DNA of 64,000 bases from Pholiota molesta (Eukaryota > Basidiomycota > Agaricomycetes > Agaricales > Strophariaceae). A model generated the notes under the pieces. That model was not told the origin of the DNA, did no database searches, and saw nothing but the letters and a program-made list of their open reading frames with translations. The translations under genes and the position numbers were made by a program. The first letter of the stretch is position 1, and each line of letters starts with the position of its first letter. This document shows, piece by piece, positions 12,181 through 23,753 of the stretch. The stretch spans positions 186,001 through 250,000 of the forward strand of contig JACGCK010000020.1 of assembly GCA_014925825.1 (NCBI GenBank), written 5' to 3'.

Positions 12181-12424
12181 AAAACATAAAATAATGCAAA
12201 GCAACCAAAAAGCACTATCAATATGCCTCAAAAAATTTGCTTATCTTTTCTTTTTACTTTTCTCCAATTTTTGAATTACTATCTACAATCATAGAGCTGG
12301 AAATATAATTCTTAAGAGCATTTGAACTTTTCTACTCTACTAAATTATGACTCAATTCCGACTTTTTTGTGCCTAATTAAACTATGAAATCATAGAACCA
12401 TATGTTATTTATAAGGACTATGTA

Positions 12425-12545
12425 CGGAGGCGCAAGGCGCCGACTTAAAGGGGGTCCAGGGGCGCAGCCCCGGCAAGCTGTTGCCCAAAGCGAAGCAGGA
12501 GGGGAGCGCGAAGCGCGAACCTCCGACGCGTAGCGGCGGGCATAA
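12425..12545. repeat. GC-rich multi-hairpin element
   Basis: A sharply GC-rich 120-bp island in AT-rich surroundings. It contains successive small inverted repeats: GGCGCAAGGCGCC, GGGGCGCAGCCCC and GCGCGAAGCGC, plus an isolated AAGCGAAGC. It ends at ggcgggcataaagcttgtac. It looks like a mobile or mitochondrial-type GC cluster rather than a gene. Its origin cannot be told from one copy. Confidence 0.55.
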
Positions 12546-13355
12546 AGCTTGTACCAATATACACAGTAGAGGCCCTTGTAATACATTCGACCTCGAGCTA
12601 TGTAGTGAATATTGCTCCATTCCGAAGTTCAACGTGAATAGCCCTCAGCAAACAGGTATCTGATCTGATGATTAGTCTTATTTGAATCACCCTCGAGTAC
12701 TTATTTGGAAGCTGACGCAAGGAACAAATCAAAGAATGTGTTGGCTGTCCAGCTCCAGAAGCCATCAGCCACCTGAAGGACAGAGAATCCTTGGACACTG
12801 TTCGAGTGCGTAGTCATCTTTCTTCGAGTCATACTGATTCAGCGTATACTGAGTGGCATTGCAGCGCCAGCTGTTCGGTCTGTGTTATGTTCTTTAGTCA
12901 GCTCAGAACTACTTAGTAAACGACGAGGTGCACGAAGCGTCTTGGAAGCCACCTGGACGGACGGACGAAAGTTTTCTGGGGTCTGGCTAAGCCAGGAATT
13001 GGAACGTAATTGGAACACCCTTTGACTCATCAATAGAAAGGGAAATGACAGCTTTGCTGGACTCCAGAGTCCAGACGCCCGAATTCAGTGGAAGACGTTG
13101 GGAGATGGGATGCAAAAGGGGATGGGGGCCGAGGACATTTAGTAATCGAATCTCCGCTATTGACAGTTCACGTGACATGAGGCATTTTCTGAACCGCAGC
13201 ACAGCCCCCACATGCGTCAGCGGTGCCTTGGCTGACCGCATGCCGGATCTTGATTGGCGCCGCACATATGCCTCACCCCCCATCGAACCCCATCGATCAT
13301 TCCAGGTGGGACGGAGCATTGGGGAATGGACAAACAGGTGCCAATATCTGTGAGG

Positions 13356-13362
13356 TATAAAG
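13356..13362 (+). promoter_or_regulatory. TATA box of the metallothionein gene
   Basis: TATAAAG about 100 nt upstream of the ATG at 13460, with an inverted CCAAT (ATTGG) further upstream near 13253. Position and sequence fit a strong inducible core promoter. No certain metal-response element was found. Confidence 0.6.
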
Positions 13363-13459
13363 GCGCTCGAGATGTGGGTGGGTTGTTATTAAGAACCCTC
13401 AACCACTTCACTCAAAGCTTACTTTGACTACCAGTTTTATCTCGAGTTTATTCGCCAAC

Positions 13460-13817
13460 ATGCAGGTGCGTCGCTTTGGGCACGACGGCGACGACTTATG
13501 TACGTGCTGACGTGCTCTTGCTCTTTAGATGATCCAGAACGTCCTCGTGTCCCAGTCTTCCGGATGCACTTGCACTACCTGCAGCTGCGGCTCCAAGTAC
13601 GCCGTCACTTTCCAGTCCTTCCTTGACGAGCGGCCGACTAACGCTTCTTTTAGCTGCACTTGCGGTAGTGGGGCGCCCGTCTCTCAATCCTCCAGCGGCT
13701 GCGGCAATTCCAACTGTACTTGCGCCGCGTAAGCACCTGCCGACTCACTTTTCACGAACATCATCTGACGCCTTTGTCCGCAGGTGCGATTGCAAGCCTG
13801 GAGAGTGCAAGTGTTAA
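13460..13817 (+). CDS. CXC-type metallothionein, four small exons
   Basis: Cytosolic metal-binding peptide for copper, zinc or cadmium buffering. Exons 13460-13465, 13529-13596, 13654-13728 and 13784-13817 (6, 68, 75 and 34 nt) total 183 nt, giving 60 residues plus stop. All introns are 54-63 nt with GT..AG ends. The spliced peptide starts MQMIQNVLVSQSSG. It carries clusters CTCTTCSC, NCTC, CGNSNCTC and CDC, and ends GECKC, making 13 cysteines and no aromatic residues. That is the hallmark of a fungal metallothionein in the longer basidiomycete size class, and a TATA box stands about 100 nt upstream. No single reading frame shows the gene, because exon 1 is two codons long. Metal preference cannot be read from sequence. 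Confidence 0.88.
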
Positions 13818-14104
13818 ATGCAGATCGCATTCGAAATTCACCAGCGCCTCGTCGAAAGATATGATTTGTACACTAGCCTTTTCCATGTAATATATGAGTT
13901 TGTAATGGACTGATGCTTGAAATGAGTTGTTTCTGCCTTTGAGTGTATGAACCGAAGAGTCGACTGAGATACTGAACAAGGACTCAATTGTATATTAGCC
14001 CAAGTTTTCTTTTCTGTTTTTTTTTTCTGTCCGCTCTCTTAGATAGCGGAATAGGCCAACTCAATGAACAGAGACTTAATTGTGATCATATAAGGCCGTT
14101 GCTG
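13818..14104. other. 3' flank of metallothionein gene
   Basis: AT-rich, no coding signal. It includes the metallothionein 3' UTR and a short T-run at about 14017-14027. Confidence 0.4.
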
Positions 14105-15934
14105 CGAGCAAAGAGCATGTAGGGAAGTTATGAACCAAATCTTAGGCAGTATGGAAATTATTCAAGGTAGAAAAAACACACCTGAGAGAGAACGCAGCTC
14201 GAATGAGGCGATGTTTTATAAAATCGTATGAGTGGAAGAAGCCAAAAGCGAATCAGCTAGCTAAGCGCCCGGAAGAGACTACCTCACGCACCGAACACAT
14301 TTCGGACAGTCTGATGAGGGGTGCGCCGCGAACTACTCTGCCTAGCGCGCAGTTGACTCCAGATAGTTTAGTCACGCGCTTGTTGAATGGTAAATTGGGA
14401 AGGAAAGAGCGGGGGTTGGTGAAACGGAAAATGCCCAAGATAAAATACTTAAGATGAGGCGACGGGGTCGTCGCGAGCGATGCGTCTCATGCACCAGACA
14501 CGCGCCCACCATCTGATGGAAACTATCGGATACGAATACGGAGTAGTAGGGATTAAAAGGTTTCTAAGGCAAATTAAAACAATGAATAAGGGACCGTTGA
14601 AAAGAAAAAAGAACTTGTCCAGAAGTAACGTTGTTTTTCTTCTTCATGTAAGAAGTGGAAAAGCCCCCAGGTGCGTTGTTGCGCATCTTCGCTGTAATTC
14701 CGTAACTCTCGGCCGCGGCGCACACGGCGACTAGGATGTTGTTCAGGAGTCGCGCATCCATGTTGTCACCGAAGATTCCAAGCATTTGCATGGCTTGCCG
14801 AACGCGATCTGCATTGAGATCATTGACACGGAGGGGGTACGATCCGGAATATGTGGTGCTGTTCGAAGGGATCTCGGGAAGCTTCGCGGACATCGTATTC
14901 AGCGTGCGCGAAATTTGGCGGGATCCGAAAAGTTCAGCAAGTCGAATCCGTGCTCAGGTACGCGTCCGAGATGAACAACATGGAAGGCCGCACCAGTCGA
15001 CGCACTGGCATTTGAATTTGAGCCAGTTCTTCCTGCCAGTGCGTCGATTTGGTGCTGCCCTTGCTGTTGTTGATCTCTGAGGCGAACTTGAGCACGGATT
15101 TGACTCATTCTTATTTGAACCTTTCGGATACCGCCAAATCTCGCGCGCTAAATTACGGTCCCTTTCAGTCCGCGAAGCTTCCGGAGATCGCCTCTGATGG
15201 CTCCATCACTTATTCCAAACCATACCCGCTCCATATTGATTACACAAACCCAGATCGCGTTCGGCAAGCGATGCAAATGCTTGAACTCTTCGGCGAAAAC
15301 GTGGACGCGGGACTTCTCAACGACATCTTCGTGCGCGCCGCGGTTGAAAGTTACGGAATCGGAGTGAACAGGCGCAATAACGGACCTGGGGGCCTTTCCA
15401 TTTCTTATAAGGAAAACAACATTACTTCTAGTTAAGTTCTTTATTCTTTTCAATGGTCTTTTACTCGTTGTTTTGATTCGCCTTAAAAACCTTTCAATCC
15501 CTACTACTCCTTATTCGGAGGGGCGTATGTGACGGATCGCTCGCAACCTCGCACACCCCGTCGCCTGATTTTATCTTATCTTGGGCATTTGCCGTTTCAC
15601 CAACCCCCGCTCCTTCTTGATTGCTTCCCAATTTACCATTCAACAAGTGCCCGACCATACTATCTGGAGTCATCTGCGCGCTAGGCAATAAGGTCAGAGT
15701 AGTTCGCGGCGCAATCTTCATCGGACTGTCCGAAAAACGTTCGGTGCGTGGGGCGGTCTTTTCTGGGCGCTTAGCCAGCTGATCCGCTTTCTGCTTCACC
15801 CGCTGATACAATGTCATGAAACATATTGCCTCATCCGGGCTTAATATTCTCTCTCAGATGTGCCTCTTCTACCTTCAAGAGTTTTCATTCCAACTAAGAT
15901 CTGGTTCATAACTTCCCTACTTGCTCTTTGCTCG
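14105..15934. repeat. 1.8-kb inverted duplication (two ~900-bp arms, 23-bp spacer)
   Basis: The left arm (14105-15010) and right arm (15034-15934) are reverse complements with moderate divergence. Outer anchors are CGAGCAAAGAGC at 14105 and its complement ending 15934. Inner anchors are CGCACTGGCA at 15001-15010 and TGCCAGTGCG at 15034-15043. Coordinate sums stay near 30040 throughout, so few net indels have accumulated. Each arm carries two coding-like tracts. An inner one points outward (left - at 14893-14564, right + at 15169-15435), sharing RVRQAMQML, ESYGI and APGG/GPGG. An outer one points inward (left + at 14203, right - at 15817), sharing QLAKRPE and LLNGKLG. I do not recognise the protein, and neither copy looks clearly functional. 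Confidence 0.85.
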
Positions 15935-16976
15935 ACCTTCATCGCCTCGGTGAACGACGTATGGGTGGCCATTCCCATTGTCAAAACTGATACTCATTTG
16001 AACTCGCCCTCCAGGCGCGGTTCCTTCGACCGTCGGACAGCATCCGGTCGACAAGTCGGCGCCATCCGTCACATCATCATGTGTGCCACCCTGGCTGTTT
16101 TAGTGCCCACGACGCCGCCTGCCGCGGGTGTGGCCGCACTGGGTACTAGGACTTCATTGTCCTTTGCACGGGTACCGTCGACCTCGTCGATCGGTCCCAA
16201 CTCCTCCGTACCAAGGGTAATATATTACCTCGCTGCTGCGACTGCGAATGCCCTCGTCTAGTCGCCATCTCAGCGAGGCTTGAAGCTAAAGATAAGGTTA
16301 GTGATTTAAATAATTGACGGCTCACCGTGGAAGTCCTGGTTGGTCAGACCATGTTTATTCAAGGCTTGGCACCGTCGAGGTAGTGAGAAGAAAGGTAATT
16401 TGGGGTGGTCCCAGAGTTCAAGCAGCCTTTTTATACTCTACAAGTCTCTAATACGTCTTAACTAGATAGTGATGAAAATAAGGTTAACGGCAAACGCTCA
16501 AGATAAGATAAGATAAAGCGACAGCGCGAAAGACCGTTACATAAGCACGGTCACCACTGGCTTGGGCGTTGAACAGGCTTCGGGCTTGCCACTTGCAACA
16601 GCTTGCAACCCTTTGCTACATACATACGCACCCTTACTATCGAATGCCGTTTCGCCTCGCTTGAGATTGTATGTCCCCCGCACTTGTTCGCACCCTGGTT
16701 GTAGACGACGCAGAATGTGAAGGGGTGTTCTTGTGAAATGCGTCAAAGAAGACGGCGTTGTAGAAATCCAATTTTTCTTGCGTGAGTTTTGAGGCTCGGA
16801 TCTTCTAATGTTTGCGAGACTTATGTGGCATTTTATATCAGATGCAAAAACCTTATCAGCACAAGCCATATTTGAATTTCCCAAGGGGCCAATTGGAGCC
16901 TGTGACCATTTTAACCTCATAGCCAACTCATAGCAGCACACCAGTTATACCACTTCGTCTGAACTTCTCTGAAAGA
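15935..16976. other. No supported gene
   Basis: Short open frames on both strands (for example 16537-16941 on the minus strand) lack recognisable motifs, splice logic or start context. A GATAAGATAAGATAA run lies near 16502-16516. It separates the inverted duplication from the LamB/YcsF gene. Confidence 0.4.
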
Positions 16977-18249
16977 ATGTCGTTTTCTTCAACGCTGCCT
17001 CTCAGGGCCACTGTAAACTGTGATATGGGAGAGGTACGGCATTGTGTCTTCGTGCTTCGCGTCTTCCAGCTTACCCTCAGCTCTTTTCAGGGATTTTCGT
17101 TATACACCATCGTAATGACATACATTGACTCTCTAGTTAGCTTTGGCTAAGCTGTATCGGCGGCAGGGAGACGACGAAGGCTTGATGAAGCACATCCATC
17201 TCGCGAATATCGCCTGCGGATTCCACGCATCGTAAGCTTATACAATTCCATGTGCGAAGGGCTCGCCGACCTTTGATACAGTGACTTTTCTGTCATGAAC
17301 AAAACCGTTCTATTGGCCAAACAACACGGAGTCGCGATTGGAGCACATCCCTCACTTCCTGACCTCCAAGGCTTCGGGCGGCGTGAGATGGCCATCGAAC
17401 CGGTATGTTCTTCAAAAACAGTTCATGCAATTCATACGCTAACCTTTTCTAGGACGAGCTGAAATCTTGCTTCATCTATCAAGTCGGCGCTCTCTGCGGA
17501 TTCTTGAAGCTTCACGGTCTCCCGCTCAATCACGTACGCCAACGTTCGCTATCATGTTCCTGGTTACATAGACTCATTTATGATGTAGATTAAGCCCCAC
17601 GGAGCCGTCTACGGCCAGAGCTCGCGTTCTCTCCCTCTCGCACGCGCCTAGTGGAAGTGACGAAGGTCTTTCGGACAGAAAACAACAACGACATCGCTTT
17701 CGTCGGAATCGCGGGTTCGGCGCATCAGACTGCTGCAGAAGAAGCTGGGGTGCGATTCGTCCCTGGTAGGTCTCTTCCGTATTGCGCAGTATCTGTACGT
17801 ATTCTCATCTTTGGACACTCAGAGTGGTTTGCGGATCTCGACTACAGCGCTGAAGGGAAGCTCCTGATTACGAAGTATGTGACCACCCCAAATTTCATTG
17901 CATTGAAGTATTCATTCTCCTCAGAAACACGATCCGGTGTCTTTGGAGACGGTTCGTGAGCGGTCAGTATCTGATTATTTCTGCGCGGGTGAAAGTTATT
18001 CAGCATTTGGTATGCAATAGGTCATGCGGCTGCTCAATGAGAAACAGGTGACGACTATCGCCGGACGTATCTCCCACTGGGCGATAACATCACTGAAGTA
18101 TCCATTTGTTGTCATTCTGACACACCTGTACGTTTGAATTTACTCTTGCAATCCAAATGTCTTATCTTCTGGCGCAGGGTGCCGTGGAGATCGCGCAAAT
18201 GGTGAAGCAGCTCGTCGATGAGAGTAATAAAGCTGCTGGGTTTGTATGA
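16977..18249 (+). CDS. LamB/YcsF family protein (PxpA-type 5-oxoprolinase subunit), frame-broken
   Basis: PxpA proteins work with PxpB and PxpC in ATP-dependent opening of 5-oxoproline to glutamate. The ATG at 16977 gives [19 protein letters not shown] (the family NCDMGE start). Exons follow with [91 protein letters not shown], then [19 protein letters not shown], ending ESNKAAGFV (stop 18247-18249). Two net one-base losses break the frame. One falls after LPLARA, giving an immediate TAG at 17649; the other lies near 18075, before the LPLGDN motif. All family motifs survive, so these are either recent lesions or sequence errors. The next gene starts only about 210 bp downstream and encodes the matching partner domains. 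Confidence 0.8.
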
Positions 18250-18457
18250 ATGATCTTATCCGAATTCAGCACGCCATATGAAATTATGACACTTTCGGGA
18301 AATGCAGCTATTTTTGAATAATCTTATCGAAGTTCCAAGCCTAAACCATGAGAAGAATCCGATTTTGAAATTCCTTCATAAACACCTAATATAGCCCCGT
18401 CATGCTGACAGCCAGTACTTGGTATCACTATCACCAGCACAATCGAAGCCACCGACG

Positions 18458-21400
18458 ATGGGATCCTACGACGGCCACAAGCTCCTCGTCGCGAACCGCG
18501 GCGAAATCGCCGTGCGCATCATCAAGACCGCGAAGCGGATCGGCCTGCGCACGGTGGCCATATACACGCCCTCGGACGCGCTCTCCCCGCACGTCGCCCT
18601 CGCCGACGAGGCCGCCCCGCTGCGCCTATCCCCCCACCACCGCCGCTGCGCCCACGCACACCGGCGCCGCGGAGGCGCAGGCGTACATGAACGGCGCGGG
18701 CATCCTCCGCATCTGCCAGGCGCACGACGTGACGCTGCTGCATCCGGGGTACGGCTTCCTCTCGGAGAACGCGGACTTCGCGCGGAGGTCGTGGAGAGCG
18801 GGGTCGGGTGGGTGGGCCCGCGCCCGGAGATCATCAGGCTGATGGGGTGAAGCACTCGCGCGGGAGGTGGCGGCGGATGCGGGCGTGCCTGTCGTGCCCG
18901 GGTCGTTGCGGCTGCTGTAGATGAGGACAGGCGGTGCAGTCGGCGCAGAAGTATGGGTTTCCTGTGTTATTGAAGGCTACGTCGGGGGGAGGCGGGATGG
19001 CGATGGCGATCTGTGAGGACGAGGCTGCAGTGAGAAGTAACTTCGCGACCATTAAGAGTCGTGCTATGGTGCGTTGTATCCTTTATTAAAAATTCGCGCT
19101 CGTCATTCATGCGGACTGTTGGTCAGACCCTTTTCGGTAATGATGGTGTATTTATGGAGAGGTATATCCCTGCTGCTCGGCATATAGAGGTCCAGGTACG
19201 CAATTATGTGTTGTATTTACTTATCCTGCGGACTAGAATGTGCTACTATTTTCATAGGTGTTTGGAAATGGACTAGGAGATGTCGTTCATATGCGCGAAC
19301 GCGAATGTAGTGTACAAAGGCGCCATCAAAAAGTCATCGAAGAGACTCCTAGTCCATTTTGCTATGCTCATCCTGGTACGACAATTGATTTCCTGTTTCG
19401 TATGCTGTCATTTATCATTCATTCTGACTTAGGCACCAGAGAGCGTATGTGCGAAATAGCCATGAGGTTAGCTCGAACCATTAACTATGATTCGGCCGGT
19501 GAGCTATCTCTTTAATTGTATGCTTTTGACATACCTACTTTCCCTTCAGGAACTGTTGAATTTATCCTCGATGAACGAAGTGAAAATTTTTACTTCCTGG
19601 AGATGAATACCAGAATACAGGTACATCCAAAATGAGTCCTCTTGATTTCACTTGGACACACGGCGACTCACATCGCTTTTTTTTTCAAGGTCGAGCATGC
19701 CATCACAGAGGTAACCCACGGCGGTCTCGATCTCATCGAGCTCATGATCAAACAAGCGATAGCCCAAGGTACCGCTGATAGGGGCCTACACCCTGATTCG
19801 CCAGAAATGCAGCAGAGCACGTATCACGACCTCTTTATAAAGAGCGTCCGCGCGGGAATGTCATCTGCTATCGAAGGACGCATCTACAGCGAAAATCCAT
19901 ACGAAGGCTTCGTTCCTTCTGCTGGGCTCCTTCAGCACGTCTCTTTTGGGAAGGAACAAAAGTGGCTGCGCGTGGACACATGGGTATGTTGTTGAACCTC
20001 AAAATCGGTTCCTTGGTTCGGTAGTTTCTGAGTCGTCGTAACGATCCTTTAGGTTGACACGGGAATGTCAATAACGCCGTCTTTCGACCCTCTTCTCGCC
20101 AAAGTCGTCGTCACAGGAGGCTCGCGGAAGGAGGCGATATCGAGGTTCCTACTCGCTCTTTCAACATTGAAAATATCAGGCCCTCCGAATAACATTGAAT
20201 ACCTTCGTGATATCGGGAAGAACGAGACGTTCTGCGCTGGTCTTGCCACCACTACCTTTTTAAGCACCTTCGCTGTCAATGCACGGTACATATCGCTCTC
20301 TTCTGGTTATCGCTATTCAAATTCACAAAAATTACCTGTAGAGCATTCAAAGTCTTATCTCCCGGAATCGATACCACCATCCAAGACTTGCCTGGTCGGA
20401 CTATCAGATTCGGAATGCCGAGGAGTGGCCCAATGGACGACGTTGCTTTTTCGACTGGCAATATTCTCGTTGGAAATGACAAGAACACAGAGGGGCTTGA
20501 AATCCTAGTCGTCCCAGGTGTGGGATTCGCGCTTCAGTTCTTCGTCCAAGCAGTTGTGGCAGTCACTGGAAAAGACACTTTAGTGAAAGTTGATGGCGTC
20601 GAGGCGCCGCTTTGGTCTCGGATTATCGTGCCTGCGAATGGAAAATTCGAGATTCAGGCGAAACCGATGGCTGACGCAGTGACAGGGTTCAGGACGTACC
20701 TCTGCATTCGAGGCGGCTTTCCCAATATTCCACTATATTTGGGCTCCAAGTCCACGTCAATGGGCCTTGGAGGATATCAAGTACGTTTCTATCGTTCGCT
20801 TTTTTGATTCGTTCTTAAGATTTGGCCTTTTCAATCAGGGTCGTTCTTTAATTAAAGGAGATTTCATATTTCTGGGCGATTGCTCTGTGAAGGACAAAGA
20901 AAAGGAAACCGACATCGTTCTCCCCAAAAGCATTCTCCCTAAATACCCTACGCACTGGATTGTCCACGTCTTATCTGGACCACACGACGACGAAGAATTC
21001 GTCACCAAAGAAGGAATCGACAGATTCTACTCAACCAAATGGCGCATTAGCCCCTCTAGCAATCGACTCGGTATTCGCCTGGAGGCGTCGACCTCTGCTG
21101 ACAAGATCCGCTGGGCAAGAGAAAGCGGAGGTGAGGGAGGCTCTCATCCGAGCAACATACTCGACAATGGGTACGCGCCGGGAACGATCAACATTAACGG
21201 AGATACGCCAGTTATCCTTACAAATGAAGGCCCAGATATGGGAGGTTATCTGTGCATGTGTACGGTGGCTACGAGTGAGATGTAAGCTTCAACTCTTTCT
21301 TGTAATGTTTTTACCGTGTCATACCGTTATTTACAATTGGTGCTGCCAGGTGGAAACTAGGCCAACTGGCCCCTGGGAGCACTGTCGAATTCCGCAGAGT

Positions 21401-23391
21401 CGGATGGCAGGAGTCGCTCCAAAGGTCGGCCTCGTTTAAGGCATGGTTGGCTTCTGTTGCGGAGTTTGTCGCTTCTTCGACTTCGCCATCTGAATCCACG
21501 TCGTCAGAACTCAGACTTTTTAACTCCTCGAGTTTGCAAGACACGCATTATTCTCCCATTCTCCACACGCGCTCGGCGCTGGACCCTGGCTCCGGGCTGG
21601 CTGTCACCTTTCGCCAGGTATGTGGACCCTCTCGAATGGCTCCAAGGCTAGAATGACTTCATCTTATTTTAGGCAGGGGATTCCGCTATACTCGTCGAAT
21701 TTGGACAGATGCATCTAGACATATTGATAAGGGCTCGCGTCCACGCGTTTCAAACCATAGTACGAGAAAGAAACCACCCTGGGACTGGGGAGTTGTGTCC
21801 TTGTATACGATCCATACTCGTGAGTAGATCATGGAAACTCTTTAGCGTAGCCCGCAGGATCTAAAACTCTTTATCTAGTGCCACTACGATCCTCACCTTA
21901 TTTCACAAGAAGCCTTTCTACGCATCTTAATTGAATCGGAAGACACCATTCCTCAAGATATGTCCACAATGCAATTCCCGGGACGTCGCATCACTTTTCC
22001 CATAGTTCTCGATGACCACTGGAACAAAGACGCGCTAGCGCGATACATGGCTACCACGCGCGATAAGGCAGTGTATTTGCCCAGCAACGTCGACTATTTG
22101 GCGCGGAATAATGGCCTCGCCAATGCAGGAGAGGCGCTTCAGAAATTGATCGAGTCTGATTGGGTACGTCGGAATTGACTTGCTGTCAAGTCAAAGAATG
22201 AGTGCTGAAGAAATTTCATATCCAAAAGCTGGTACTTGGCGTTGGCTTTTACCTAGCCTGCCCATTTCTCGTGCCGGTAAGAGGATTATTTGAAGCCCTG
22301 TGCAGCTTTTCCCCATATCCGACTTCTATTATTGTTAGATTGATCCTCGCTGTCGCTTGATTGGTCAAAAAATGAACCCATCGCGAACATTCACGCCTCG
22401 CGTAAGTGATCTTTGACCAAGCGCAATACGATGAGGCGCTTTCGTGATCGTATCTCACAAGTATCCACACTTAGGGCGCGATTGGCATAGCAGGTCCCGT
22501 AGCCGCGATCTACCCAATCGAATCGCCGGGTGGGTATCAGCTATTTGGGCGTACCCTCCCTGGGTGGCAGACCTGGGGTAAGGGGAAAGATTTTGAGCCA
22601 TCGAAACCGTGGCTTCTGGAGGCATTTGATCAGGTGCATAGTTTGTCTCTAGGTTTACTTGCATCATGTTGAAGGGCGTGTACAGGTGCATTTCACACCA
22701 GTGACCGAGAGCGAGTACGTTAAGGTAAGAAGGCCCCAAAATGGTTTCTTATAAACACGCTGACTCCTGAGCGTATCCTATTCCTAGTTGGAAAAGCAGT
22801 TTGACGCTGGTCGATACTCCTTCGAGGTAATCCTTCACCGTTTTTTGAAAAGATTTATTCGTACCTTAACTCATTTGCAAACGCAGATCGAATCCGTTAC
22901 ATTTTCCGTACAGGAACACTCCCGTTTTCTGGATTCAATAGCGAATGAGATAGAGGTATTCCGCCAGAAACAAAAGATTTCGAGCACCATGGAGACTGAA
23001 AGGTAATTAATAGTCTAAAACGATTGCGGGATATTCCTTATATGTTGAACCACAGGGAGCGAATTTTACTTCAAGAATGGGAAAACGAACGCAGTGCATC
23101 CGCGTCCGTGACCGAGGCCACCGAAAGTCTTTCGTTGGATGATGAAGATGTAAAACCTGGCCTGACAGAGCTTACCTCTTCCCTCTTCGCCACGATCTGG
23201 AAGATCAATTTCAAGCCTGGTGACGTCATCCCTTCCGACGATGCTGTTGTGGTTGTCCTTGAAGCAATGAAAACAGAGATACCCATTCTGGCTGGGGAAG
23301 GAAACAGTGGGAAAAAAGTGGTAAGATTAGGGAGAGGCGCTAAGGAAGGTGCTTCCGTGGTTGCTGGCGAAGTTCTTGTTGTGCTTGCTTG
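18458..23391 (+). CDS. Urea-carboxylase-type biotin enzyme (BC - CT_A_B - CT_C_D - biotinyl), N-terminal frame breaks
   Basis: Large multi-exon gene. The ATG at 18458 gives [20 protein letters not shown], the biotin carboxylase N-terminus. [26 protein letters not shown] (ATP-grasp Gly loop), [10 protein letters not shown] and [20 protein letters not shown] (active site) follow to about 19720. Next comes a PxpC/KipA-like carboxyltransferase part ([19 protein letters not shown] near 20395; [18 protein letters not shown]), then a PxpB/KipI-like part ([20 protein letters not shown] near 21690; [16 protein letters not shown] near 22530). The C-terminal biotinyl domain has [10 protein letters not shown] near 23260, whose Lys would carry biotin. 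No Dur1-type amidase domain is present; a PxpA-like gene sits directly upstream instead. Between about 18610 and 18930, at least four small indels scramble the frame inside a GC-rich stretch; the rest splices cleanly. It may be a pseudogene or a sequence-quality problem. Confidence 0.8.
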
Positions 23392-23753
23392 ATTGACAAC
23401 AACACTCGCCTCTCAGCCGATGTACATGTTCATTTACCATTGAGCACATAAATATTCACTCTATAATCATACGACAACCATGCACAGCAGAACTAATTCA
23501 GATATCATCAGCCATTGACTGAACATCAGCAACTATGTTTCTACCTGTCCTGTCGCTTCCAATATTTTGTAATTCATATTTGAGCTTATTGCGAGCGTTA
23601 GCAGTGCATTAAGCAACCAGAAGTGTTCCTAAAAATTTGCAGATGTATCGGATCGTAAAACTAATTCGAAATAAATCTACAGGAATAGAATGGTGTATAT
23701 ATTCTGAAACATCATGTATCGTCAATTCTACTTGTTGCAGTTCAGAGTTCCTG

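Larger units (their letters stand above)
11407..13345. other. Gene-poor AT-rich spacer with hairpin repeats
   Basis: No convincing coding exon over about 1.9 kb. It holds two diverged copies of a 124-bp tandem unit starting with a GGGCCAG...CTGGCCC hairpin (11945 and 12069) and a GC-rich hairpin cluster (12425-12545), listed separately. The remainder is AT-rich and featureless up to the metallothionein promoter. Confidence 0.6.

Noticed and set aside
11970..13340. Possible CRISPR-like or tRNA genes in the repeat-bearing spacer
   Set aside because: Only two repeat copies without regular spacers, and no cloverleaf; the organism is a fungus.
15860..16261. 133-residue plus-strand frame
   Set aside because: Its first part is the outer right arm of the inverted duplication; the remainder has no motif.
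16537..16941. 134-residue minus-strand frame
   Set aside because: No recognisable domain, odd composition, and no supporting splice sites or neighbour logic.
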